A stretch of DNA of 35,595 nt from an uncultured Saprospiraceae bacterium (lineage in GTDB: Bacteria; Bacteroidota; Bacteroidia; Chitinophagales; Saprospiraceae): positions 1 through 35,595 of the forward strand of contig CAJQRD010000018.1 in the NCBI GenBank assembly GCA_905480605.1, written 5' to 3'. The notes beneath the pieces are model-generated. The model was not told the DNA's origin. It saw only the letters and a list, made by a program, of their open reading frames with translations, and did not search any database. The position numbers and the translations under genes were made by a program. How positions within the stretch are numbered: position 1 is the first letter of the stretch; every line of letters begins with the position of its first letter. Shown here in pieces: positions 15,193 to 24,047 of the stretch.

Positions 15193-15738
15193 TTAATGTA
15201 GGTACTTTTGGCATTTTTCTGCCATTCTTTTTATTGATCCGAATTCTTTATTGTTTGTTATCTCCTTTAGAGTCATCCATTTTATGTCGTTAACTTCTCT
15301 TGAATCTGCATTGAATGAATCATTACTTGTTTTGAAAATAAATCGGAAGTCATAGTGATAATGCTCAGGGATTCCCTTTCGTTCTGGTATCATGTGAACA
15401 TCCAAGTCGAAGAGATTTGGGCTTAGTAATTCTACATCTTTTAGTCCAGTTTCCTCAATGGCTTCTCTTTGTGCTGTATCAATGATTGTACGATCTTCAG
15501 CGTCTACGTGCCCTCCGGGCTGGAACCATAATCCTAGTTTCTTGTGGTGAATAAGCAAGGCTTTATCTTCATTCTTATTCAATATCCAAGCTGATCCTGT
15601 TATTTGTCCTGATAGGTTGTCTCTGCCAAATAGGTTTTCGTTATTGGATACGAAGGTTTGGGTCTTCTCAATGTGGGTGTCTTGATACTCTTTAGAGTAA
15701 ACTTCAAGTAGATTTTGTATGCTTGCTTTTGTTATCAT
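15193..15738 (-). CDS. NUDIX hydrolase
   Basis: The 181-residue protein has the Nudix box at about residues 75-98: WFQPGGHVDAED, then REAIEETGL. The REAxEExG part that binds the metal is intact. The spacing before it is one residue longer than the standard box, with Asp in place of Glu, as in a known subgroup with GGHxD. The substrate, a nucleoside diphosphate derivative, cannot be told. It stands alone, converges with the FGE-like gene, and its 5' end lies next to the 91-bp repeats. Confidence 0.88.
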   Translation of the reverse strand: MITKASIQNLLEVYSKEYQDTHIEKTQTFVSNNENLFGRDNLSGQITGSAWILNKNEDKALLIHHKKLGLWFQPGGHVDAEDRTIIDTAQREAIEETGLKDVELLSPNLFDLDVHMIPERKGIPEHYHYDFRFIFKTSNDSFNADSREVNDIKWMTLKEITNNKEFGSIKRMAEKCQKYLH

Positions 15739-15750
15739 ATATGGGCATTT

Positions 15751-16186
15751 CGTTTTCTCTCACAGAGTTCTCAGAGGGAACACACGGAGTTTCACAAAGA
15801 TAGTACTCTAATGTTGAACCACTTGTTAATCGTTGACATTGTTAACATTTTTGACATTTCTTTTATCTCACAAAGTTCTCAGAGGGAACGCACAGAGTTT
15901 CACAAAGGGAGTAATCTAATGTTGAACCACTTGTTAATTGTTGACATTTCGTTTTCTCTCACAGAGTTCTCAGAGGGAACACACGGAGTTTCACAAAGAT
16001 AGTACTCTAATGTTGAACCACTTGTTAATTGTTGACATTTCGTTTTCTCTCACAGAGTTCGCAGAGGGAACACACGGAGTTTCACAAAGGGAGTACTCTA
16101 ATGTTGAAACACTTGTTAATTGTTGACATTTCCTTTTCTCTCAAAGAGTTCGCAGAGGGAACGCACAGAGTTTCACAGAGAATGAA
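15751..16186. repeat. Five tandem copies of a ~91-bp repeat
   Basis: Copies start at about 15751, 15860, 15950, 16041 and 16132. Each has a core (CACAGAGTTCTCAGAGGGAA, then CACACGGAGTTTCACAAAG) and a tail with CTAATGTTGAACCACTTGTT and GTTGACATTT. Copy 1 has an 18-nt longer tail and copy 5 is partial. Cores differ at few positions (TCTCAG or TCGCAG, ACACGG or GCACAG). The core resembles CTCTGTG-rich repeats often dispersed between genes in Bacteroidota. The units are too long and too similar throughout to be a CRISPR array. Confidence 0.85.
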
Positions 16187-16193
16187 GTCATCA

Positions 16194-19112
16194 TTACAAC
16201 AGTAAATCTGCTAGGTCTTCTCTTGTTAAATTAGCAAATTCTTCTGCTTCTAAAAGATCAGCTGACAACATTGTTTTTCTTGCTTGTAATTTAATTATTT
16301 TTTCCTCTAATGTATCTTTTGAAATGAATCGCATTACTGTAACTGGATTATCCTGCCCAATTCTGTGTGCTCTGGCAATGGCTTGTTCCTCTATAAATGG
16401 ATTCCACCACGGGTCTAAAATAAAAACGTAATCCGCTTCGGTCAAGTTTAGGCCTACCCCACCAGCTTTTAGAGAAATTAAAAATACACCACAGTCACTA
16501 GATGTTTGAAATTGCTTAACGGCTTGCTCTCTTTTTTTGGCTGTTGTTTGTCCTGTGATCTTTGCGAATTCTACTTTAGTGTCAACCAAGTAATCTTCAA
16601 CCAATTTTAGGTGAGAAGTAAATGCTGAAAAAATCAATACTTTATTATTTGATTTCAAAACGCCTTCCAACTTATCTTTCACAGCATTAAATTTCCCAGA
16701 GTCACTGCTGTAATCCTCTTGAAATAATTTAGGGTGATTTGCTATTTGTCTCAGATGCAAAAGTGACTTTAAAACATGCATGTTGTAATCACTAGCGTTT
16801 TCGTCCATATCTAAGAGGTAATTGCGAATTGCATTTTTCTCTTTTTTATAAACCTCTTCTTGATCATCAGACATTGTTACATATTCGATGTGCTTTGTCA
16901 GAGGAGGAAGGTCCTTAGCGACATCTTTTTTTCTACGTCGCAGAATAAACGGCTGAATCATCGTTTTTACATCTTGCAAAACAGCTTCATCTTTGTGTTT
17001 CTCTATGGGTGTTTTGTAATACTTCTTGAAAAAATTAAAATCACCCAGAATATTGGGATTTACGAATTCCATTTGACTCCACAAATCTGATAATGAGTTT
17101 TCGATTGGTGTCCCTGTCAATGTTAGCTTGTTTTCAGATTGCAAACTTGACAAAGCTTTAAAGGATTGAGAATCTTTGTTTTTAATCATATGACTCTCAT
17201 CCAGAATTATGTAATTCCAATATATCTTATTTAATTTTTCAACTTCAATTCGGGCTACACCATAAGTTGTCAATACAATATCAAACTTATCTAATTTGGA
17301 ATAAAAATCTTTACGACTAGTTCCTGTAAATCGAATTGTTTGCAGCCTAGGACTAAACTTTTGTATTTCATTGTACCAATTGAAAACAAGTGAAGAAGGT
17401 AAGACAATCAATGTCTTTAACGGTCCGACAATTTCTTCTATGGGTGCACCAAACAGGTCCAATTGTCCTTGCCCAGAATCATTACCAGATGGTTCTTCTT
17501 CAACTTTTAAATTGTCTTTGGTATAATTCAACAATGCTAAAGTTTGCAAAGTCTTTCCCAATCCCATATCGTCAGCTAAGCAAGCTCCCATCTTATTCAG
17601 CTGGTGTTTGATCAACCACTTCACTCCTTCTACTTGATACGGTCTTAAGGTTGCTTTTAAATGCTGGCTTGGTTTGTAGTCAAATTCCAGTTCGTCGACA
17701 ATATACACGTCTGGTGAAAGGCCTTCGTCTTTCAGCTCATCAAGAATCATAAAGTTGCTTCGCTGAATTTTAAATCCTGCCTTTGTCTTTTCAGCAAAAT
17801 TAGCAAGTTTGCTGTATTTAGCCATCCAAGTTTGGGGGATAATAAAATATGTCCCGTCAGGCAATAAGAAAAATCTATCCTCTGCTCTTATATTGTTTAG
17901 CAAATCCAAGAAAGGAATTTCGAAATCACCAAGAATAACAAATCCTCTCAACTCAAACCAATCAATTTTTTCTTCAGATTGCAAGGCGATTGATGCATCT
18001 TCAAGTGAAACCAACTTATCTCTCAGCTTAGGCATTTGAATTTCGAATCCTGCCTTTTGAAGTATATCAAAATTTTTAGCAATCCAATAAATTATTTCAA
18101 ATGAATCTTCAGCTTCTTCAACCAATTCAAAATAATTGGCCGATGTCAATTGCAATCCTAATTTAAGAAGTTTATCGACATACAATTGTTCATCTTCTGA
18201 CCTTTCAATTTTTACAATATCAATCTCATCATTCTCACCAAAACGCAACTTTGATTTTTGTCTGGCTGGATGTTGAAAAGAAAATACAGCATCATCGTAA
18301 TAAAATGTCAGTTCAATAATATGGTAATCATTCACAAAGTCTTTATTGACTTTAATTTCGACTTTAAGAATATGATTGGAAACATTGACATCAAAACCAC
18401 GGGTGTTGATTTCAAGCTTTGTTGCCATTTGTAAAATGAACTTCTCAAAATAAACTTTAGTAGAACGCGCTGGAATTAACACAGCATCCTTTTTAAGAAA
18501 TGGTTTCAACTTAGCAGTGTTGATATGCGATACTGCAAATAAGTTGTAATCCATAATTATCCAAGCAGGATCATTGGTACAAAGGTGGGTGTCATGATTA
18601 AAGCAAGCCATAGTTTTGTCACCATGTCTCAACCTCAATTGATAATCAATACCAGCTCCCAATTTACTGAAGTTTAATATTGGCTCTAGTGGTTTGTGCA
18701 TGGTTGTTATTCTTATAGTTTCCAATTCCACTTTCCTTACCACTTCCAAACACAAAGGCAAATCATAATTCCTAATGATTGTCAACAGTTCATCAATATT
18801 TCGATCTATGTATTTATTGACAAGAGAGGCCTTGTCCTTCTCCTTATAAAGGTCTTTGATTTTCTTTTTACGCTTCCCTTTTCCACTATATTTACTCTCT
18901 AAGGATTCGATTGACAACAATTCAATCAAGTCGAGTGCATTTTGGTGATGATTATCACAAACTACAGAGCTATAACTTTCAACTGTTACAGCAGTAGCCT
19001 TGGCTTTCATGTAGCCCAAGCCTTTGGGAGTGAGCTCTCCAAGATATGCATTTGGCAGATACCGTTGAATATCCTCGATGTAGGTTAAGTTAAAAACAAT
19101 CGTATACTTCAT
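16194..19112 (-). CDS. SNF2-family DEAD/DEAH-box helicase
   Basis: The 972-residue Snf2/Rad54-type ATPase has Walker A ADDMGLGKTLQTLALL near residue 512 and the DEAH-type box DESHMIKN near 637. TLTGTPIENSLSDLWSQ (motif III) comes next, and the C-terminal helicase domain has AGGVGLNLTEADYVFILDPW and IARAHRIGQ near 885-910. Snf2 proteins move along double-stranded DNA and displace bound proteins; bacterial ones help RNA polymerase recycling or DNA repair. The N-terminal 480 residues resemble the SWIM-less long bacterial Snf2 group and have no named domain that I recognise. It is a single gene with a promoter 7 nt before its ATG, and the 91-bp repeats lie just beyond its stop. Confidence 0.95.
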   Translation of the reverse strand: MKYTIVFNLTYIEDIQRYLPNAYLGELTPKGLGYMKAKATAVTVESYSSVVCDNHHQNALDLIELLSIESLESKYSGKGKRKKKIKDLYKEKDKASLVNKYIDRNIDELLTIIRNYDLPLCLEVVRKVELETIRITTMHKPLEPILNFSKLGAGIDYQLRLRHGDKTMACFNHDTHLCTNDPAWIIMDYNLFAVSHINTAKLKPFLKKDAVLIPARSTKVYFEKFILQMATKLEINTRGFDVNVSNHILKVEIKVNKDFVNDYHIIELTFYYDDAVFSFQHPARQKSKLRFGENDEIDIVKIERSEDEQLYVDKLLKLGLQLTSANYFELVEEAEDSFEIIYWIAKNFDILQKAGFEIQMPKLRDKLVSLEDASIALQSEEKIDWFELRGFVILGDFEIPFLDLLNNIRAEDRFFLLPDGTYFIIPQTWMAKYSKLANFAEKTKAGFKIQRSNFMILDELKDEGLSPDVYIVDELEFDYKPSQHLKATLRPYQVEGVKWLIKHQLNKMGACLADDMGLGKTLQTLALLNYTKDNLKVEEEPSGNDSGQGQLDLFGAPIEEIVGPLKTLIVLPSSLVFNWYNEIQKFSPRLQTIRFTGTSRKDFYSKLDKFDIVLTTYGVARIEVEKLNKIYWNYIILDESHMIKNKDSQSFKALSSLQSENKLTLTGTPIENSLSDLWSQMEFVNPNILGDFNFFKKYYKTPIEKHKDEAVLQDVKTMIQPFILRRRKKDVAKDLPPLTKHIEYVTMSDDQEEVYKKEKNAIRNYLLDMDENASDYNMHVLKSLLHLRQIANHPKLFQEDYSSDSGKFNAVKDKLEGVLKSNNKVLIFSAFTSHLKLVEDYLVDTKVEFAKITGQTTAKKREQAVKQFQTSSDCGVFLISLKAGGVGLNLTEADYVFILDPWWNPFIEEQAIARAHRIGQDNPVTVMRFISKDTLEEKIIKLQARKTMLSADLLEAEEFANLTREDLADLLL

Positions 19113-19119
19113 GGGACGG

Positions 19120-19127
19120 CAAAAGTA
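19120..19127 (-). promoter_or_regulatory. -7 element of the SNF2 helicase promoter
   Basis: TACTTTTG on the minus strand matches TAnnTTTG exactly and ends 7 nt before the ATG at 19112. The same octamer stands 8 nt before the bamD ATG. No good -33 TTG is seen at the expected distance. The transcript would be almost leaderless. Confidence 0.5.
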
Positions 19128-19224
19128 AGAAAAAGGGCAATTAAGTTCTTATCATCATTATTATATAATGATGTTATTATTTATAATTAATGCAAATTGC
19201 ATTGTTTAAATGAAAAATTAAATA

Positions 19225-19430
19225 CAACTTATTTATATCTTGCCTCGCCGGCACTGCTTTCATTTTTGTCATTGCCACAAAAACGAAACAAAAAAGTCTA
19301 GGCTGTCTGTATTTCTTAACGGCCGAAAACATTTAAAATCCTAAACAACGGCAAACTCGCTTTCTGCTCAAACATGCCTTTGTTTTTTAACGGATTTAAA
19401 ACTTTTTCAACCTAAAATTCAGAATGCCAT
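19225..19430. other. Intergenic sequence that looks like a dispersed Bacteroidota element
   Basis: This part of the 410-bp gap 19113-19522 is less AT-rich and carries runs such as CTTGCCTCGCCGGCACTGCT and a short hairpin (TTTTTGT, 7-nt loop, ACAAAAA). AACGAAACAAAAAAGTCTAG and repeated AACGG words follow. I see no valid gene on either strand. Similar text is familiar to me from intergenic regions of other Bacteroidota, but this was not searched. Confidence 0.35.
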
Positions 19431-19522
19431 TTCACTATCTCGTAATAATCCTCATTTTAATTAGAATCTTTATGTTCAGTACAAAATACGATATTCAACT
19501 ATCTTCAATATTTACATCAACG

Positions 19523-19560
19523 CAAAAAAAAGCAGCTTCAAAATTGAAACTGCTTTTTTA
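19523..19560 (-). terminator. Bidirectional intrinsic terminator after tRNA-Thr
   Basis: AAAAAAGCAG and CTGCTTTTTT, extended by TTTC/GAAG pairing, form the stem, with a T run on each strand. It begins 2 nt past the tRNA 3' end on the minus strand, so it ends the tRNA transcript. Confidence 0.75.
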
Positions 19561-19561
19561 G

Positions 19562-19635
19562 AGCCGATGAAAGGATTCGAACCTCCGACCCGCTGATTAC
19601 AAATCAGCTGCTCTGGCCAACTGAGCTACATCGGC
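19562..19635 (-). tRNA. tRNA-Thr (anticodon UGU)
   Basis: The 74-nt minus-strand sequence folds as a tRNA. The acceptor stem is GCCGATG/CATCGGC, the D arm is GCTCAGTTGGCCAGAGC, and the anticodon stem GCTGA/TCAGC holds the loop TTTGTAA. The T arm is GGAGGTTCGAATCC-like. The anticodon TGT reads ACA (Thr). CCA is not encoded, and the discriminator base is T. Confidence 0.95.
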
Positions 19636-19985
19636 TTAAACTATATTGGGATGGTCATTTAAATAGATATTAAAATTCCTATGAACTCTATATCGATTTT
19701 CATCCCTATTAGAGCGCAATAATATAAATAACTTTTTTTATTGCCTAGTGTTCTGAGAAAAATAATTGGCAAAATCATGACTATTTTTGAGAAGGATTCT
19801 ATAAATTGAATTGGATATTTTTTTGATTATTTGTACAAGACTCAATATCAATCTGTTGGAGGACTGGCTGATCCAAATCTTTAAATAAAGCAACAATCAC
19901 CAAACATGAAAAAAATCTCATGCAATCCCTTTTAGCACCACATATAATTACATTGTAGTTTTATTGATATGTAATTACCAATAAG
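19636..19985. other. 350-bp gap with an AT-rich hairpin after the polyamine operon
   Basis: TAATTACAT (19945-19953) pairs with ATGTAATTA (19969-19977), just after the stop of the deoxyhypusine-synthase-like gene. It may serve as a weak 3' end of the long operon, but it has no clear T run. The rest is upstream sequence of the tRNA gene, and I see no gene in it. Confidence 0.4.
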
Positions 19986-20960
19986 CTACCACCCTAATAT
20001 CCAAGCAAAAACCAAAGGTGCCACTATTGTAGCATCACTCTCAATAATAAATTTTGGTGTTTCTATTTCGAGCTTGCCCCATGTGATTTTTTCATTAGGT
20101 ACTGCGCCTGAATAAGATCCGTAACTCGTTGTACTATCGCTAATTTGACAAAAGTATGACCAGCAAGGGATATTATCCATACCAAGATCTTGATGTAACA
20201 TTGGAACCACACAGATTGGGAAGTCTCCAGCAATTCCTCCACCTATTTGAAAAAAGCCCACACCATTTAATCCTCCATTTGATTGATACCATTTTGAAAG
20301 CTCCATCATATACTCAATTCCACTTTTCATTGTAAGTGAATTTAATTTTCTTTCGATACAATAACTAGCGAAAAAATTACCACATGTACTGTCTTCCCAA
20401 CCTGGAACTATAATAGGAATATTCTTTTGGGCTGCTGCAAGTAACCAACTGTTTTTAGGGTCAATTTGATACTTATCTGCTAGCTCTCCGCTTAGCAAAA
20501 TCTTATAGAAAAATTCATGAGGCAAAAACCTTTCTCCTTTATTTTCAGCATCCTTCCAAGCATCAAACAAGTGTACTTCAATTCTCCTCATCGCTTCCTC
20601 TTCTGGAATGCACGTATCAGTCACTCGATTAAAATGTTGATCAAGTAACGTTTGTTCTTCTTGAGGTGACAAATCACGATAATTTGGAATCCTCTTATAA
20701 TGATCATGGGCAACCAAGTTGAAAACATCTTCCTCAAGATTCGCTCCTGTACAAGTAATAATATGTACTTTATCTTGGCGGATCATCTCTGCAAGAGACA
20801 AACCCAATTCAGCTGTACTCATTGCTCCAGCTAGAGTGATCATCATTTTATTGCCCTTCTTCAACTGCTCTTCATAAGCTTTTGCCGCATCAACCAACGC
20901 AGCAGCATTAAAATGACGGTAATGATGTTCTATGAATTTAGATACTGGCCCTCTGTCCAT
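19986..20960 (-). CDS. Deoxyhypusine-synthase-like protein (NAD-dependent aminobutyltransferase)
   Basis: The 324-residue protein has the NAD-binding fold of deoxyhypusine synthase: ITLAGAMSTAELG at 41-53, TCTGANLEEDVF at 69-80, IPIIVPGWEDSTCGN, GGGIAGDFPI and a conserved Lys296 in ITWGKLEIE. That Lys matches the residue that forms the enzyme-imine intermediate (AVSWGKI in eukaryotes). Eukaryotic DHS moves the aminobutyl part of spermidine to eIF5A. Bacteria have no eIF5A, and several bacterial homologues make homospermidine or related polyamines. It is the last gene of an operon with arginine decarboxylase and agmatinase, which supports polyamine synthesis. The true acceptor is unknown. Confidence 0.88.
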   Translation of the reverse strand: MDRGPVSKFIEHHYRHFNAAALVDAAKAYEEQLKKGNKMMITLAGAMSTAELGLSLAEMIRQDKVHIITCTGANLEEDVFNLVAHDHYKRIPNYRDLSPQEEQTLLDQHFNRVTDTCIPEEEAMRRIEVHLFDAWKDAENKGERFLPHEFFYKILLSGELADKYQIDPKNSWLLAAAQKNIPIIVPGWEDSTCGNFFASYCIERKLNSLTMKSGIEYMMELSKWYQSNGGLNGVGFFQIGGGIAGDFPICVVPMLHQDLGMDNIPCWSYFCQISDSTTSYGSYSGAVPNEKITWGKLEIETPKFIIESDATIVAPLVFAWILGW

Positions 20961-20980
20961 ATTTTTTATTTTATTTAATT

Positions 20981-21766
20981 CTAAAATATTTGATCGATTA
21001 TTACATGGATTACTTCAAACAATATTAACCAGATAATAATCCACTCCAAGTTACTGCTATGCTGATGCATATTCATATCTTTAAAAAGATCAAGATTTTC
21101 GTGAATAATATTTAACTGCTCTTTTATTGCATTATATCTATACTTAATCTCAAGGTCGTCATTGAGATGTGCATCAATCAAATTAATACTTTCGTTTTCA
21201 TAAGCCATCATAGGTGTATTAAAAACAAATAGATTTTCACTTATTTTATTTTTTATGTTAAGTGTTGAACCAATATACTGCATAAGCTTTTTCCTTTTTA
21301 AGGATACTTTACCTTTTAATTCAAGCTCATTGGTATACTTTTTAGTATTTTCTAATAAGGCATCAGATAGAGATTGATAATGAAACAATGCCGCAGATTG
21401 TGCCAAGTTGAGACAAATAATATGTACAACCTCAATATTTAGATTTTCTACGACAAGTTCATCATATCCTTCCACTTTTAAATTGGAATCAACTATAATA
21501 GAAATTTCATCTGAAGCTGGCGACAATTCTATACCCAAAATTTCATTTAGCTTAATAAGTGTTTCATTTTTGGTATCAGCATTGAAGCCAAAAAAAGTTA
21601 TTCCTCCATAATCCTTCAAATAAAGATAAACATCAATGCCCAATTGATACAATAAAAAACTCTTTTCCCGTTTTACCAGTTTACCAAAATCATTTCGAGC
21701 TACGATCTTGCTTAAAAAAAGTCTGGATGTACTGAATCTAGCTTCAGCTTTATATCTGCTTCCCAT
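20981..21766 (-). CDS. RMD1/DUF155 family membrane protein
   Basis: The 261-residue protein fits the RMD1/YagE (DUF155) family. It ends in one C-terminal membrane helix with the family pattern (HSSNLEWIIIWLILFEVIHV, residues 237-256), preceded by helices with a KYRYNAIKEQLNIIHENLDL segment. The middle has a strand-rich part (YGGITFFGFNADTK). Homologues occur in yeast and human (RMND1, needed for mitochondrial translation) and in many bacteria; no biochemical activity is established. It sits between agmatinase (1-nt overlap) and the deoxyhypusine-synthase-like gene (20-nt gap), so it is co-expressed with polyamine enzymes. I infer a link with polyamines only from that. Confidence 0.75.
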   Translation of the reverse strand: MGSRYKAEARFSTSRLFLSKIVARNDFGKLVKREKSFLLYQLGIDVYLYLKDYGGITFFGFNADTKNETLIKLNEILGIELSPASDEISIIVDSNLKVEGYDELVVENLNIEVVHIICLNLAQSAALFHYQSLSDALLENTKKYTNELELKGKVSLKRKKLMQYIGSTLNIKNKISENLFVFNTPMMAYENESINLIDAHLNDDLEIKYRYNAIKEQLNIIHENLDLFKDMNMHQHSSNLEWIIIWLILFEVIHVIIDQIF

Positions 21767-22620
21767 TATTCAAAAAATTTATAGGAAAGCATTTTATAAT
21801 ACAACTTGGCTGCTAGAAATTGAGAAGCCTTATGTCCTGTAATTGGTGCCAATTCAACAATATCAAAACCGACCACATTTCTTTCTGCAAACACACGCTT
21901 AAGAAAATTAATCACCAAGTACCAATCTAAACCTCCTGGCTCTGGTGTTCCAGTTGCAGGTAGAATTGATGGGTCAAAAGCATCAAGGTCTAAGGTGATA
22001 TATACATTGTCGGTGATAACATTCATTGCCTCATCTCGCCACCTTTCATTCTGTTTTAATTTATCTGCAAAAAACACCTTGTTATAATCCATGTGTTCTT
22101 TTTCGGAAATATCCATACTGCGGATTCCGACTTGCACCAGGTTGCAATTTTTACTTGCATCATATACTGCACATGCATGATTGTAAGCTGTACCATCATA
22201 ACTGTGTCTCAGATCAGCATGGGCGTCTATTTGCAATACTGTTAAATCTTCAAAATGTTCGTAATGTGCTTTGATTGGGCCAATACTTATACTGTGCTCT
22301 CCCCCAAAAAATGTTAAAAATTTGTTTTCCTTTAGTAGGGCTTTTGTTTTATGATACGTGTAGGCAAACATCTCTTCTGGGGAGTTAAATTTAGGAGCCT
22401 CTGGTAAAATATGAATTCCTTTTAAGTAAACTTCTGAATTTGTTTCTATATCATAAAGCTCCATATTTTCAGCCGCATCCATAAACGCTTCAAATCCTTT
22501 GTCTGCTCCTTTTCCCCAAGTACTCGTGCCATCATAAGGAATAGATTGCAAATAAATCGCTGAATTTTCCTTGACGGCAAATTGATCCTCAATACCTGCA
22601 AATGTTTTCATTAATCTCAA
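21766..22620 (-). CDS. speB: Agmatinase (ureohydrolase family)
   Basis: The 284-residue protein has the manganese motifs of the arginase/agmatinase fold: FGGEHSISIGP at about 105-115, IDAHADLRHSYDG at about 131-143 and LDLDAFDPSILPATGTPEPG at about 209-228. It should hydrolyse agmatine to putrescine and urea. It follows arginine decarboxylase by 16 nt, which supports agmatine rather than arginine as substrate. A second ATG three codons in (22611) is an equally good start. Its stop overlaps the RMD1-type gene by one base. Confidence 0.9.
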   Translation of the reverse strand: MRLMKTFAGIEDQFAVKENSAIYLQSIPYDGTSTWGKGADKGFEAFMDAAENMELYDIETNSEVYLKGIHILPEAPKFNSPEEMFAYTYHKTKALLKENKFLTFFGGEHSISIGPIKAHYEHFEDLTVLQIDAHADLRHSYDGTAYNHACAVYDASKNCNLVQVGIRSMDISEKEHMDYNKVFFADKLKQNERWRDEAMNVITDNVYITLDLDAFDPSILPATGTPEPGGLDWYLVINFLKRVFAERNVVGFDIVELAPITGHKASQFLAAKLYYKMLSYKFFE

Positions 22621-22636
22621 TATTTATTCTAAATAA

Positions 22637-24043
22637 TTAATACCCCAAGATATCAAGCATTTCATCAACCGTTTGTTCATTTCGATATACATAGTCAACA
22701 TAGTTACCTGTTTCATCTCTGTCAATTACTATCATTTTCGGTGAAGGAATAAGACAGTGTTTAATACCGCCATATCCACTTATTGAATCTTGATAAGCAC
22801 CTGTATGAAAAAAGCCTATGTACAAGGGTTCTTTATCTTCTGATGAATATTTTGGCAAGAAGAGTTTTTGATTCATATCCTCTGAATTATAATAATCGGA
22901 ATGATCACAACTGATACCTCCAATATTAACTCTTGTATATTCGTTGTCCCATTTATTAATAGGAAGCATAATGAATTTTTCGTTTATGGACCAAGCATCA
23001 GGAATCGTATTCATCAAGCTATTGTCAACCATGTACCATGTTTCAGCATCATTTTGAGCCTTTTGCTCAAGTACTGAAAAAATAGTAGCTCCACTTTCCC
23101 CGACGGTATACTTTCCAAATTCAGTAAAAATATCTGGTTCTTCAATATTGGCTTCTCGACAAACTGAAGCAATATTCCCTACTAACTCGTTGATGATATA
23201 TTCATAATCGTAATCAAATCCAAGGTTATTTCTAATTGGGAATCCACCTCCCAAATCTATAGCTTTCATTTCTGGGCATTCTATCTTTAGATCTACAAAC
23301 AATTTCATTGCTTTTTGAAATTCGCCCCAATAATACATATTGTCCTTTATTCCAGAATCGATAAAAAAGTGTAGCATTTTCAAACTAATAGTTTCATCGC
23401 CTCTAATCTCATCTTTGTAAAAGTCAATAATTTCATTGGCCCGGATACCCAATCGAGAAGTATAATATGCTGTTTGTGGTTCTTCATCGATTGCCATTCT
23501 CACCCCAATTTTAAGAGGCTTTTCAAGACCCTTAGCATATCTCTTAACACGTTTCAATTCTGACTTAGAATCTAGGATTAATATAGAATTGTAAAAACCA
23601 TCTTTATTTAGTCTGGCAATCTTTTCAAGATAATCTTCAGTCTTATATCCATTATGAATTATAATTATCTTTTTGTTAATTTTATTTTCTTGGTGAAGCT
23701 TATAAATCAAGTCTATATCAAAAGATGAAGAGGTTTCCAATTGTATGCCTTCCTTCACTGCCGCTTTTACAACATGTGAAAAGTGGCAGCACTTGGTACA
23801 ATAAGCATAATGGTATTGCCCCTTATATTTATTTTTTTTAATAGCCCGACGAAAAAGATTCTTAGCCTTCTTTATCTGTTCCCCTATTCTAGGTAGATAC
23901 ATAAGCTTAAAAGGTGTCCCATACTTCTCCACAAGATGCTTGAGTGATACTCCATGAAAAGTCAGGTATCCATCCTTTAGATCAAAACCTTCTTGAGGGA
24001 AATAATAACTTTGATCTATCAGATCGAAATAAGTGTTTTTCAT
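22637..24043 (-). CDS. speA: Biosynthetic arginine decarboxylase, short Bacteroidota type
   Basis: The 468-residue PLP enzyme has the alanine-racemase barrel fold. Probable PLP Lys84 is in AYCTKCCHFSH, the glycine-rich loop is DLGGGFP at 263-269, and TEFGKYTVGESGA stands for the phosphate-binding EPGR region. The second catalytic element is ISCDHSDYYN (Cys379, Asp380), and GAYQDSISGYG closes the site. It is shorter than E. coli SpeA (about 660 aa), as usual in this phylum. It converts arginine to agmatine, and agmatinase is next in the operon. A related decarboxylase specificity (for example ornithine) is possible, but the agmatinase neighbour argues for arginine. Confidence 0.88.
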   Translation of the reverse strand: MKNTYFDLIDQSYYFPQEGFDLKDGYLTFHGVSLKHLVEKYGTPFKLMYLPRIGEQIKKAKNLFRRAIKKNKYKGQYHYAYCTKCCHFSHVVKAAVKEGIQLETSSSFDIDLIYKLHQENKINKKIIIIHNGYKTEDYLEKIARLNKDGFYNSILILDSKSELKRVKRYAKGLEKPLKIGVRMAIDEEPQTAYYTSRLGIRANEIIDFYKDEIRGDETISLKMLHFFIDSGIKDNMYYWGEFQKAMKLFVDLKIECPEMKAIDLGGGFPIRNNLGFDYDYEYIINELVGNIASVCREANIEEPDIFTEFGKYTVGESGATIFSVLEQKAQNDAETWYMVDNSLMNTIPDAWSINEKFIMLPINKWDNEYTRVNIGGISCDHSDYYNSEDMNQKLFLPKYSSEDKEPLYIGFFHTGAYQDSISGYGGIKHCLIPSPKMIVIDRDETGNYVDYVYRNEQTVDEMLDILGY

Positions 24044-24047
24044 TTGG

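Noticed and set aside
15715-16126. Plus-strand open frames with a repeated peptide (SQSSQREHTEFHK...)
   Set aside because: They arise only from the 91-bp DNA repeats, have no family match or start signal, and the repeat lies between two good genes.
15751-16186. CRISPR-like appearance of regularly spaced repeats
   Set aside because: The whole unit, including the would-be spacers, is repeated, and there are no cas genes.
16860-18902. Plus-strand frames antisense to the SNF2 gene
   Set aside because: They are shadows of a well-supported 972-aa gene with no features of their own.
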